From Archangium sp. (lineage in GTDB: Bacteria > Myxococcota > Myxococcia > Myxococcales > Myxococcaceae), in NCBI GenBank assembly GCA_022843845.1, contig JALHMW010000037.1:1-38496 (forward strand): DNA of 38,496 nucleotides, given 5' to 3'. Shown in pieces: positions 7,659-14,856 of the stretch. Position numbers and translations under genes: made by a program. The number at the start of each line of letters is the position of its first letter. Position 1 is the first letter of the stretch. Under the pieces are notes generated by a model, which was given only the letters and a program-made list of their open reading frames with translations, did no database searches and had not been told where the DNA came from.

Positions 7659-8747
7659 ATGCGAGTCATCAATTTCAACCCCGGCCCTGCTGGCCTTCCG
7701 CTCCCTGCGCTGGAGCGCGCCCGCGACGAGCTGCTCGACTTCCAGGGCTCGGGCATGTCGATCATGGAGCACTCACACCGGGGCAAGGACTACGAGGCCG
7801 TGCACTTCGAGGCGATCGCGCTGCTGACTCGGCTGCTCGGCATTCCCGACTCTCACACGGTGGTGTTCTCGACCGGCGGCGCGTCGATGCAGTTCGGGAT
7901 GATCCCGACGAACTTCTTGAGGCCGACGGCGGCGGCTCAGTACGTGCTGACGGGCGGCTGGTCGGAGAAGGCGCTCGACGAAGCGAAGATCGTCGGTCAG
8001 GCCCGCATCGCGGCGACCACCCGCAACAACGACGGCACGTACACGCGCGTGCCGACGCAGGCCGAGGTGAAGTTCGACACGAACTCGGCGTACGCGCACA
8101 CCACCTCGAACAACACGCTCTTCGGCACGCAGTTTCACGACTTCCTCGACACGGGCCCGGTGCCGCACGTCTGCGACATGAGCTCGGACTTCTTGTGGAG
8201 GCCGTTCGACGTCTCGAAGTTCGCGCTCACCTACGCCGGCGCGCAGAAGAACCTGGGCCCGTCGGGGGTGGTGGTGATCGTCGCGAAGAAGGAGTTCCTC
8301 GCCAGCGGCCGCAAGGACATTCCGAAGGTCTTCCGCTACCAGACGCACGCCGAGGCAGACTCGATGTACAACACGCCTCCGACGCTCGCGATCTACCTGG
8401 TGCGCAACGTGCTGGCCTGGATGGAGAAGGAGGGCGGCCTGCCGGCGATGGAGAAGCGAAACCGCGCGAAGGCTGACGCGATCTACAACTGCCTCGATTC
8501 GCTCTCGGACTTCTACCGGGCGCCGGTCGAGAAGGCGTCGCGCTCCACCATGAATGTCGTGTTTCGCCTGCCGTCCGAGGCACTCGACACCGAGTTCGTC
8601 GCCGACGCGAAGAAGGCCGGCATGGTGGGCCTCAAGGGGCACCGATTGACCGGTGGCATTCGCGCTTCGATCTACAACGCGGTGTCCGAGCGCGACGTCC
8701 AGACGCTCGTGGAGTTCATGAAGTCGTTCGCGAAGTCGAAGGGCTGA
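7659..8747 (+). CDS. serC: Phosphoserine aminotransferase
   Basis: A 362-residue PLP-dependent enzyme converting 3-phosphohydroxypyruvate and glutamate to phosphoserine; in many bacteria it also serves pyridoxal phosphate synthesis. The N-terminus INFNPGPAGLPLPAL, the stretch SGMSIMEHSHRGKDY and the PLP lysine in YAGAQKNLGPSG (Lys197) are diagnostic, and the length equals the family norm. GLKGHRLTGGIRASIYNA near the C-terminus is the phosphate/carboxylate-binding segment. The ATG at 7659 starts 10 bases after the phosphatase stop; an in-frame extension upstream overlaps the phosphatase gene and is rejected. Cotranscription with the phosphatase is likely. Confidence 0.97.
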   Translation: MRVINFNPGPAGLPLPALERARDELLDFQGSGMSIMEHSHRGKDYEAVHFEAIALLTRLLGIPDSHTVVFSTGGASMQFGMIPTNFLRPTAAAQYVLTGGWSEKALDEAKIVGQARIAATTRNNDGTYTRVPTQAEVKFDTNSAYAHTTSNNTLFGTQFHDFLDTGPVPHVCDMSSDFLWRPFDVSKFALTYAGAQKNLGPSGVVVIVAKKEFLASGRKDIPKVFRYQTHAEADSMYNTPPTLAIYLVRNVLAWMEKEGGLPAMEKRNRAKADAIYNCLDSLSDFYRAPVEKASRSTMNVVFRLPSEALDTEFVADAKKAGMVGLKGHRLTGGIRASIYNAVSERDVQTLVEFMKSFAKSKG

Positions 8748-8785
8748 AGGTAGCGTCCGCGCATCTCTCTCGTTGGGGGTCGTCC

Positions 8786-9328
8786 GTGAAGCGTTTCGTC
8801 CTGTTGTCAGGTCTCATTGGTGTGTCGGCGCTCGCGGGTGAGCTCAAGGGCGTGAAGATGCCTGACGAGGTGACCGTCGACGGCAAGGCGCTCAAGCTCA
8901 ACGGCATGGGCTTGCGCGTGAAGTTCATCGTCAACGTGTACGTGGCAGGCCTGTACGTCGAGACGCAGAGCAAGGACGCGGCGACGATTCTCAAGGCAGA
9001 CGAGGGCCGCCGGGTCGACCTGAAGATGCTGCGCGATCTCGATCAGAAGGCGATCGTCGAGGCGATTCGCGTGGGCTTCGACAAGAACTCCGCGCCACAG
9101 CTGCCCGCGCTCAAGGAGCGGCTCGACACGTTCTGCTCGCTGATCCCCAGCCTGAAGGAAGGCCAGACGCTGACGCTCTCGTACACGCCGGGCAAGGGCA
9201 CTTCGGTCGCTGGCGCAGGCAGCGCGACCGTGGTGCCCGGCAAGGACTTCGCAGACGCGCTCTTCGCGGTATGGCTCGGAAAATCGCCGGTCGACGACGG
9301 CCTCAAGAAGGGCATGCTCGGGCAGTAA
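8786..9328 (+). CDS. Secreted chalcone isomerase-like protein
   Basis: A 180-residue protein with a GTG start and a cleavable signal peptide (MKRFVLLSGLIGVSALAG). The mature part (MGLRVKFIVNVYVAGLYVE, LKMLRDLDQKAIVEAIRVGF, and DALFAVWLGKSPVDDGLKKGMLG at the end) matches the bacterial chalcone-isomerase-like family, small periplasmic proteins probably binding fatty acids or other hydrophobic ligands rather than acting as flavonoid enzymes. The C-terminal segment is highly characteristic. It follows serC by 38 bases and could be in the same transcript. A stem-loop downstream may end the transcript. Confidence 0.9.
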   Translation: MKRFVLLSGLIGVSALAGELKGVKMPDEVTVDGKALKLNGMGLRVKFIVNVYVAGLYVETQSKDAATILKADEGRRVDLKMLRDLDQKAIVEAIRVGFDKNSAPQLPALKERLDTFCSLIPSLKEGQTLTLSYTPGKGTSVAGAGSATVVPGKDFADALFAVWLGKSPVDDGLKKGMLGQ

Positions 9329-9350
9329 GCCCCCGCAATCTCTGCTGACT

Positions 9351-9395
9351 CGCACGCCGCGTGTCGATCTTCAGATCGGCCGCGGCGTTCGTGCG
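9351..9395. terminator. Nested stem-loop, possible transcription terminator
   Basis: CGCAC (9351-9355) plus GCCGCG (9356-9361) pair with CGCGGC (9381-9386) and GTGCG (9391-9395), with GTTC as a bulge. Inside the loop CGATC (9365-9369) pairs with GATCG (9374-9378) around TTCA. Only a short TTT follows, so intrinsic termination is uncertain. The structure lies between the chalcone isomerase-like gene and the vWA gene and could also be a processing or regulatory element. Confidence 0.45.
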
Positions 9396-9430
9396 TTTGA
9401 GGGGCACACCCCTTCCGCAGGAGTCACACC

Positions 9431-10549
9431 ATGAAGCGCAATGCTCTGCTCGCCGCGTGCTGCGCGGCGTTGATGGCCGTCCCTGGTCTCGCCGCCGAGT
9501 CGAAGCCGGACCCGAAGATTCAGATCGCCATCCTCATCGACACCTCGAGCTCGATGGACGGCCTCATCAACCAGACGCGTGAGCAGCTCTGGAAGATCGT
9601 CAACACCTTCGCCAGCGCCAAGCGGGACGGCAAACGCGCGCGGCTGGAGCTGGCGCTCTACCAGTACGGAAACGACGGCCTCAAAGCCAACGACCACTAC
9701 GTGAAGAAGATGTCGGATCTCACCTCGAACCTCGACAAGGTGTCGGAGCAGCTCTTCGCTCTGCGCACCAACGGCGGTGAGGAGTACTGTGGCGCCGCCA
9801 TCTCGCACGCGATGAAGGAGCTCGAGTGGAGCGGCAACCCGGCTGACTTGAAGCTCATCTACATCGCCGGCAACGAGCCGTTCGATCAGGGCCCCATCGC
9901 GTACCGGGAGGTCGTCAGGTCGGCCATCGCGCGCGGCATCGTGGTGAACACCATTCACGCCGGCGACCAGGCCACGGGCGTCGCCCAGCACTGGCAGGAC
10001 GCGGCGAAGCTCGCTGACGGCGCCTTCCTCACCATCGATCAGAACCGCGCCATCGTTCGCATCGACGCGCCGCAGGACGCAGAGCTCGCGAAGCTGAACG
10101 AGGCACTGAACAAGACGTACATCGGTTACGGCCCCCAGGGTGGGGAGGCGATGGCTCGCCAGCAGGTGCAGGACAAGAACGCGATGGGAATGTCGGCAGG
10201 CTCGATGGCCACGCGCACCGCGGCGAAGGCATCGGCGGCGTACGACAACTCCGACTGGGATCTCGTCGACGCGAAGAAGGGCGGCAGAAGGATGGCCGAC
10301 ATGCCCGCCGCCGCGCTCCCGGCCCCCATGCAGGCGATGAAGCCGGCCGAGCGTGAGGCGTTCGTCGAAGAGAAGTCGAAGGAGCGCGCCGAGCTGCAGG
10401 CGAAGATCGGCAAGCTCGCGAAGGACCGTGAGTCGTTCGTGGCCACCGAGACGAAGAAGCAGGCGTCGAAGGGCGGCAAGTCGCTGGATGACGCGGTGAT
10501 CGAGTCAGCGAAATCGAAGGCCGAGGCGTCGAACTTCGCCTTCGAGTGA
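9431..10549 (+). CDS. Secreted vWA-domain protein with charged C-terminal tail
   Basis: A 372-residue protein with a signal peptide ending at about AVPGLAA-E. Residues about 30-215 form a von Willebrand A domain with an intact MIDAS motif: Asp37, Ser39 and Ser41 in DTSSSM, followed by a Thr in RTNGGEEYCG and an Asp-type strand near YIAGNEPFDQG. The C-terminal third (EREAFVEEKSKERAELQAK and onward) is helical, Lys/Glu/Ala-rich and probably a coiled coil. vWA domains mediate metal-dependent protein binding; the partner is unknown. GCAGGAG precedes the ATG. The TonB-like gene follows on the same strand after 85 bases. Confidence 0.88.
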   Translation: MKRNALLAACCAALMAVPGLAAESKPDPKIQIAILIDTSSSMDGLINQTREQLWKIVNTFASAKRDGKRARLELALYQYGNDGLKANDHYVKKMSDLTSNLDKVSEQLFALRTNGGEEYCGAAISHAMKELEWSGNPADLKLIYIAGNEPFDQGPIAYREVVRSAIARGIVVNTIHAGDQATGVAQHWQDAAKLADGAFLTIDQNRAIVRIDAPQDAELAKLNEALNKTYIGYGPQGGEAMARQQVQDKNAMGMSAGSMATRTAAKASAAYDNSDWDLVDAKKGGRRMADMPAAALPAPMQAMKPAEREAFVEEKSKERAELQAKIGKLAKDRESFVATETKKQASKGGKSLDDAVIESAKSKAEASNFAFE

Positions 10550-10634
10550 CCGAATTGATGGCCTCACGAACGCGGGGACTCCGGCTCGATGCTGGGGTCC
10601 TCGCAGTCGTTTGAGGTGGTGGTAGAGGGCTCTC

Positions 10635-11666
10635 GTGGCGTCGCTGCTCACTCCATCACGGAAGGCTTCGGCTGAGCTCTGGCCCTGGCTGGCCGTGCCG
10701 TTGTCGCTGGTGGGCCATGTCGTGGGGATCGCCACGCTGCTGTTGATCTCGTGGGCGACGTCGACGCCCCGGCCTCCGAAGCCTCCCGAGAAGCGGCCGG
10801 TCAGCCTGCGACGCCTCGACTCGAAGCAGTGGGCCGCCAACCGGGGTGCGCGCGCGTCGCAGTTCCCCGAGCGGCCCGTCCCGATTCGTCCCGATGGGCA
10901 GGTCGTCGACGTCGCGCCGGGCAACGAGCGCAAGGCTGATGACGCGAAGTACCTCGCGACGTCCAACAACCGCGTGATGAACGAGACGAAAGCGCGTGAG
11001 CAGACCCGCACGTGGAGTCGCGCGACCCCGAAGACCCAGGCGAACCCGGAAGCGCAGCCCTCGGCCAAAGGCGCCGTGGCGGCGTCGAGCGCGCCCCAGG
11101 CGTCCGGCGTCAGCCTCACCCAGAGCCTGTTGGGACGCCGCGCACCGAGCCTGCTGCTCCCGTCGAGCACGGGCGGCAACAGCGAGACCGAGCCCTCGAC
11201 CGAGCCGGTCGGCACCGAGTCAGGCACCGAGGCCAGCGGCACCGAGATGACCGAAGGCGGCGGCGCTCCGAACGACGCGCTCGACGTCCCTGAAGGTGAC
11301 GGCACCTTCCTCAATACCCGCGAGTGGAAGTACGCGGCGTTCTTCAATCGTGTGAAGCAGGGCGTGAGCGCGAAGTGGGATCCGAACGGGAGGCTTCGTC
11401 ACCGCACCGAGGGCCTGGGCATCGCGACGCGGATCACCGTGATGAGCGTCACCTTGAAGCCCGATGGCAGCCTGGCTGATCTCTTCGTCGCGCAGAGCAG
11501 CGGGGTCGACGTGCTCGACGCCGAGGCGATGAGCGCGTTCGAGAAGGCGGCTCCGTTCGCGAACCCGCCGCCCGGCCTCGTCGAGCAGGGCTTCATCAGG
11601 TTCACCTTCGGCTTTCACGTCTCGCACGATGGGTTGGCGATACCGAAGCCGTTCCGGTTCCGGTGA
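10635..11666 (+). CDS. TonB-family energy-transducer-like protein
   Basis: A 343-residue protein with the layout of a TonB protein: a short cytoplasmic N-terminus, one membrane helix (residues about 18-41, LAVPLSLVGHVVGIATLLLI), a Pro/Arg-rich then Ser/Thr/Glu-rich low-complexity periplasmic linker (including repeated TEPS/TESGTE units at about 180-200) and a folded C-terminal domain from about residue 230 (VKQGVSAKWDPNGR; TVMSVTLKPDGSLADLFVAQSSG; FEKAAPFANPPPGL). The last segment matches the TonB C-terminal signature. TonB couples the proton gradient, through ExbB/ExbD, to outer-membrane transport, but neither partner is nearby. It may be one of several TonB paralogues. The GTG start is the only candidate that keeps the membrane helix near the N-terminus. 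Confidence 0.85.
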   Translation: MASLLTPSRKASAELWPWLAVPLSLVGHVVGIATLLLISWATSTPRPPKPPEKRPVSLRRLDSKQWAANRGARASQFPERPVPIRPDGQVVDVAPGNERKADDAKYLATSNNRVMNETKAREQTRTWSRATPKTQANPEAQPSAKGAVAASSAPQASGVSLTQSLLGRRAPSLLLPSSTGGNSETEPSTEPVGTESGTEASGTEMTEGGGAPNDALDVPEGDGTFLNTREWKYAAFFNRVKQGVSAKWDPNGRLRHRTEGLGIATRITVMSVTLKPDGSLADLFVAQSSGVDVLDAEAMSAFEKAAPFANPPPGLVEQGFIRFTFGFHVSHDGLAIPKPFRFR

Positions 11667-11674
11667 ACGAGCCG

Positions 11675-12019
11675 TTACATGCCCGAGGCGAGCCGCAGCA
11701 CGTCGGCCCACCAGGGCAGCGTCGCGGCCGTCTCGTCTTTCCCATCGCGACGCACCAGCAGCCCCTTCGGTGACAGCACGGCCCAGGCGAGCGTCTTGCC
11801 CAGCGCGGGCTCGACCGCCGCCATCGTCGACTCGTCTTCGGCGCTGAAGGCATGCGGCCCGAGGGGATGACTGTGCACGACGAGCTCGAGCTCTTCGCGA
11901 TGGCGCCACAGGGCTTCCCACCGCGCGCGGGAGTCGGGCAGGGCGAGCGCGGACTCACCGGCGTCGCTCCAGAGCACCGCGTCACCACGGCCGATCAGGA
12001 AGAAGACCTCTCGACTCAT
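11675..12019 (-). CDS. JAB/JAMM-motif putative metalloprotease
   Basis: A 114-residue protein bearing the complete His-Ser-Asp part of the JAMM zinc motif: His49, His51, Ser59 and Asp62 in VVHSHPLGPHAFSAED, i.e. HxH-x7-S-x2-D. Glu22 or a neighbour could supply the catalytic glutamate. The family (Prok-JAB, Mov34/MPN fold) contains deubiquitinase-like and desampylating isopeptidases. The ATG at 12019 overlaps the upstream stop as ATGA, and GAGGTG lies just ahead of it; a GTG at 12025 is part of that Shine-Dalgarno and is therefore not favoured. It is last in the vWA/coiled-coil/JAB set and meets the TonB-like gene tail to tail, 8 bases apart. No ubiquitin-like or E1-like gene is present in the window. 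Confidence 0.85.
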   Translation of the reverse strand: MSREVFFLIGRGDAVLWSDAGESALALPDSRARWEALWRHREELELVVHSHPLGPHAFSAEDESTMAAVEPALGKTLAWAVLSPKGLLVRRDGKDETAATLPWWADVLRLASGM

Positions 12020-13035
12020 GGCCACCTCAAGATGACGAGGGCTCCCGTATCCATCGCTTCGCGAATCACGCCGATCAACGACTCGAGCGTGACGAGCTCG
12101 TCGCGTGGTGGGTGCCCGAGACAGATGCCCGAATCGATCACCTGCAGCGTGGTGCCGTCGACGATCGAGATGAAGCGCTCGCCGTCGTAGCGGAACACCA
12201 CCTCGAGCTGATCGCCGCGCAGCCTCCGGAGCGTCTCGAGCTGAGCGCCGGCCGCGGCGAGGGCGTCTTCGGCCCGCTCCTCGACGGTGCCTTGCGGACG
12301 ATTCCGTCGGCCGAGCTCTCGCACCGCGTGCTCCGCCTGCTGCGCCCTCAGTGCCTCTCGTTGCGCGGCCACATCTTCGGCGAGCAGCTCGTGCTGACGA
12401 CGGCGCGCGAGCTCTGCCAGCTCTCGCCGCGCGAGCTCGCGTTCTGCTTCGAGCGCGCGGAGCACCTCTTCCGCCTTCGGCACGCCGTGTTCCCCGATGG
12501 GGCCCAGCGCCAGCCGGACCTCCTGTGGAGCGAAGCGCACGTCGAGCTCACGAGAGACGCGCTCGAGCACCGCCAGCCCGTACGCGGCGCGCAACGGCGC
12601 CGGGACGCCCTTCACCTCGTGGAGCGCCTTTCGTTCTCCGAGCGCCTCGCGCACCGCGCCTTCGGCTTCGCTCTCGAACTCGAGCGTGTCGAAGAGCAGC
12701 GCCGTCGGGCTCCACCGCCGCGCGACGATCGGGCTGAACGCGGGCGGCTCTTCTTCGGGCAGCAGCTGCACCGGCTCGACGACGCCGCCTTCGCGGAAGA
12801 GCCGATCGCCACGAAGCCACCCGCGCACCTTCGGGAGGTCCGACAGCGCGGGTGGGTCGACTGGCTCCTTCACCGTCGCCTTCCGCCCGTTCACCTCGAA
12901 GCGGTACCAGCCCACCTTGTCTGGCGCCGGCCCATCGAGACGAAGCCGGCGATCCCTCGCGTCGACGTCACGCCCACCCAGCCACGGCAGGGTCAGCGAC
13001 TCGGTCTTCGCGAGGAACCGCCGGTAGTCGACCAT
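12016..13035 (-). CDS. Unrecognised protein with long central coiled coil, linked to JAB protease
   Basis: A 339-residue protein that I cannot assign. Residues 1-180 look globular (LTLPWLGGRDVDARDRRLRL; RWSPTALLFDTLEFESEAEG; DVRFAPQEVRLALGPIGEHG). Residues about 185-275 are almost pure Glu/Arg/Ala/Leu heptads, a long coiled coil. Residues about 276-339 form a small C-terminal domain with alternating strands (LEVVFRYDGERFISIVDG, TTLQVIDSGICLGH) and an aliphatic end (GALVILRWP). There is no signal peptide. It starts 2 bases after the vWA gene and overlaps the JAB gene by four, so the three products are probably made together. By position it could be an adaptor or a substrate of the JAB peptidase; this is inference. 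Confidence 0.8.
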   Translation of the reverse strand: MVDYRRFLAKTESLTLPWLGGRDVDARDRRLRLDGPAPDKVGWYRFEVNGRKATVKEPVDPPALSDLPKVRGWLRGDRLFREGGVVEPVQLLPEEEPPAFSPIVARRWSPTALLFDTLEFESEAEGAVREALGERKALHEVKGVPAPLRAAYGLAVLERVSRELDVRFAPQEVRLALGPIGEHGVPKAEEVLRALEAERELARRELAELARRRQHELLAEDVAAQREALRAQQAEHAVRELGRRNRPQGTVEERAEDALAAAGAQLETLRRLRGDQLEVVFRYDGERFISIVDGTTLQVIDSGICLGHPPRDELVTLESLIGVIREAMDTGALVILRWP

Positions 13036-13037
13036 CG

Positions 13038-14843
13038 TCAGCCCTTCACCTCGAGCAGCGGCGTGCGCATGACGCGCTCCACCCAGCCCTGCTGCGGAGA
13101 CGCGCCCACGGCCACCGGCGCATCGAGCAGCGCCTTGAGCACCCGCGTCACCTGGTACGGATCGTCGAACGAGGCGACGTTGACCTCGCTGAACGGCACC
13201 TTGAGCTGCGCCGCCGCCGATCGCACCGTGTTGCCGCGCGCGCCGTGGCCTGCGACCGAGACCATCATGGCCAACGCCGCGGGCACGTAGGCGAGATCGC
13301 GGAAGACGCGCGCGAACTGATCGCCCGCCTCGCCGGCCTCGTCACCCACCACGATCACCACCAGCCGCGCCGAGTCGGGGAACCGCACACCCGCGCCATG
13401 GAGCGCCCGCACCGCCGCCGCGTGTGTGGTGCCGCCGCTCGCCTTGATCGACGCGAGCATGTGCTTCACGGCAGCGCTGTTCGCGGCCTTGGGGATCAGC
13501 ACCGTGCCGACCGTGTCGAAGGTCGCGATGTGCACCTTCTCCATCGGGAAGCCGGCGAGGATCTTCGTCAGCGCGTCCTTCGACTGCTCGATCGCGCCCT
13601 CCATCGAGCCCGACTTGTCGATGAGGAACATCACGCGCACGTCGACGTCCTTCGTCGCCTCGGTGACGGCCTTCTTCGTCGCGACGTCGGCCGCCTCGAC
13701 GAGCTTCTCCTTGATGGCCTGCGAGCGGACGTTCTTCGCGATGTTCAGCGCGCGCTGATCGGTCGACTCGGCGATCGCCTTCTCCCACCGCGTGCGGATC
13801 TCGGCGTCAGCCATCAGGCCGAGGGACTCGAGGGTGGGCGTCAAGATGCGCAGGTCGCGATCGGACAACGACGGCACGAGCGTCGCCATGATGGCCGGCG
13901 TGAGGCCCACGTCCTTCGGGAGCCTGCCCACCACCTCCTTGTACGAGAGGCGCTGCGTCTCGATGGCCTCGCAGATCTCGACCTCGGACAGCCCGTCGAA
14001 GCGGTCCTTCTTCTCGAGCTTGATCGTGCCGCTCAAGCCCACCTCGCGGTGCCCGCCGGCCGCCTGCTTCTGCTTCCAGCCGAGCACCTCGAAGAAGCGC
14101 TGCGACTTCGGCTTGTAGCCAGCCTTGCGCGCGATGGCCTTGATGGTCTCCTTGAAGCCGGCCTTCACCAGGCCCTCGAGCAGCTGTGGGTTCGCCTCGC
14201 GGTACTCGAGCCACTTCTGCGCCGCGCGCTTCCAGCGGCCCAGGGGCGCCTTCTTCGACGCGGGGTCACCGAAGCCGGCCTTGCGGTTGAGCTTCGAGAT
14301 CTCGTCGGTCTCGAGCAGCTCGGCGACGCGCAGCACGGCCTTGGGCGTCATCATGCGCTGCGACTTCTTCTCGTAGAACAGCAGCATGGCCTCGCCGATG
14401 CGGCGGAAGTCGTCGTCGACGAACGCGACCGAGCCGTCGTCGTCCTTCACGGGCTGGCCCGAGCGGTTCTGCACCAGCATCAGCGCCGAGGCCGCGACCT
14501 TCAGATCGCGCCAGTCGGTCTCCTTGAGCGCGTAGCTCGCGAAGTGGGCGAAGAGATCGTGGTTGAGCGCGTAGATCTCGAGCAGGCGCGTGTAGAGGCG
14601 CTCGGCGGCGGTCACGTGCAGGCCGGGGCGGATCTCCTTCGCGCCACGCGGCAGCGGCGTGCCCTTCTTCGGCTTCATCTGCCAGGTGCCGGCGACCTCG
14701 ATGCCGGGGCGGTTGTGCCAGAGGTGGGCTGAGCTCGAGAGGATGAGATCGAGGAGCTTCTCGGCGGGGCCCATCTGGGCCTCAGGGAGCGGGTTGCGGG
14801 CGTTGGCCATGATGAAGTCTATGACTTCAGTCGAGGCTGTCAC
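13038..14843 (-). CDS. vWA-domain protein with possible TROVE (Ro60)-like helical N-terminus
   Basis: A 601-residue cytoplasmic protein. The C-terminal 200 residues are a von Willebrand A domain with an intact MIDAS (Asp409, Ser411, Ser413 in LIDKSGSM) and a matching threonine in SGGTTHAAAV. The N-terminal 390 residues are helical and basic (GFKETIKAIARKAGYKPKSQ; LSYKEVVGRLPKDVGLTP; LSDRDLRILTPTLESLGL), reminiscent of the HEAT-like ring of Ro60/TROVE proteins, which bind small RNAs; I rate that relation moderate. The GTG at 14843 has no clear ribosome site; an ATG at 14810 (starting MANARNPLPEAQ) is an equally good start, and a perfect inverted repeat lies between the two. It follows the ABC permease fusion by 13 bases and precedes the coiled-coil and JAB genes. 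Confidence 0.85.
   Translation of the reverse strand: MTASTEVIDFIMANARNPLPEAQMGPAEKLLDLILSSSAHLWHNRPGIEVAGTWQMKPKKGTPLPRGAKEIRPGLHVTAAERLYTRLLEIYALNHDLFAHFASYALKETDWRDLKVAASALMLVQNRSGQPVKDDDGSVAFVDDDFRRIGEAMLLFYEKKSQRMMTPKAVLRVAELLETDEISKLNRKAGFGDPASKKAPLGRWKRAAQKWLEYREANPQLLEGLVKAGFKETIKAIARKAGYKPKSQRFFEVLGWKQKQAAGGHREVGLSGTIKLEKKDRFDGLSEVEICEAIETQRLSYKEVVGRLPKDVGLTPAIMATLVPSLSDRDLRILTPTLESLGLMADAEIRTRWEKAIAESTDQRALNIAKNVRSQAIKEKLVEAADVATKKAVTEATKDVDVRVMFLIDKSGSMEGAIEQSKDALTKILAGFPMEKVHIATFDTVGTVLIPKAANSAAVKHMLASIKASGGTTHAAAVRALHGAGVRFPDSARLVVIVVGDEAGEAGDQFARVFRDLAYVPAALAMMVSVAGHGARGNTVRSAAAQLKVPFSEVNVASFDDPYQVTRVLKALLDAPVAVGASPQQGWVERVMRTPLLEVKG
14813..14829. promoter_or_regulatory. Perfect 7-bp inverted repeat near the vWA gene start
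   Basis: TGAAGTC at 14813-14819 and GACTTCA at 14823-14829 are perfect inverted copies separated by TAT. If translation starts at the ATG at 14810, the palindrome covers positions -3 to -19 and could be an operator or hide the ribosome site in a hairpin. If the GTG at 14843 is used, it is inside the first codons. A second short palindrome (GGTGA-TG-TCACC, 14850-14861) spans the upstream stop codon. Confidence 0.35.
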
Positions 14844-14856
14844 TGACGGGGTGATG

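Noticed and set aside
12852..14732. 626-codon plus-strand frame opposite the vWA gene
   Set aside because: Shadow composition (Arg/His/Leu-rich), no ribosome site, and the minus-strand frame contains an intact MIDAS vWA domain.
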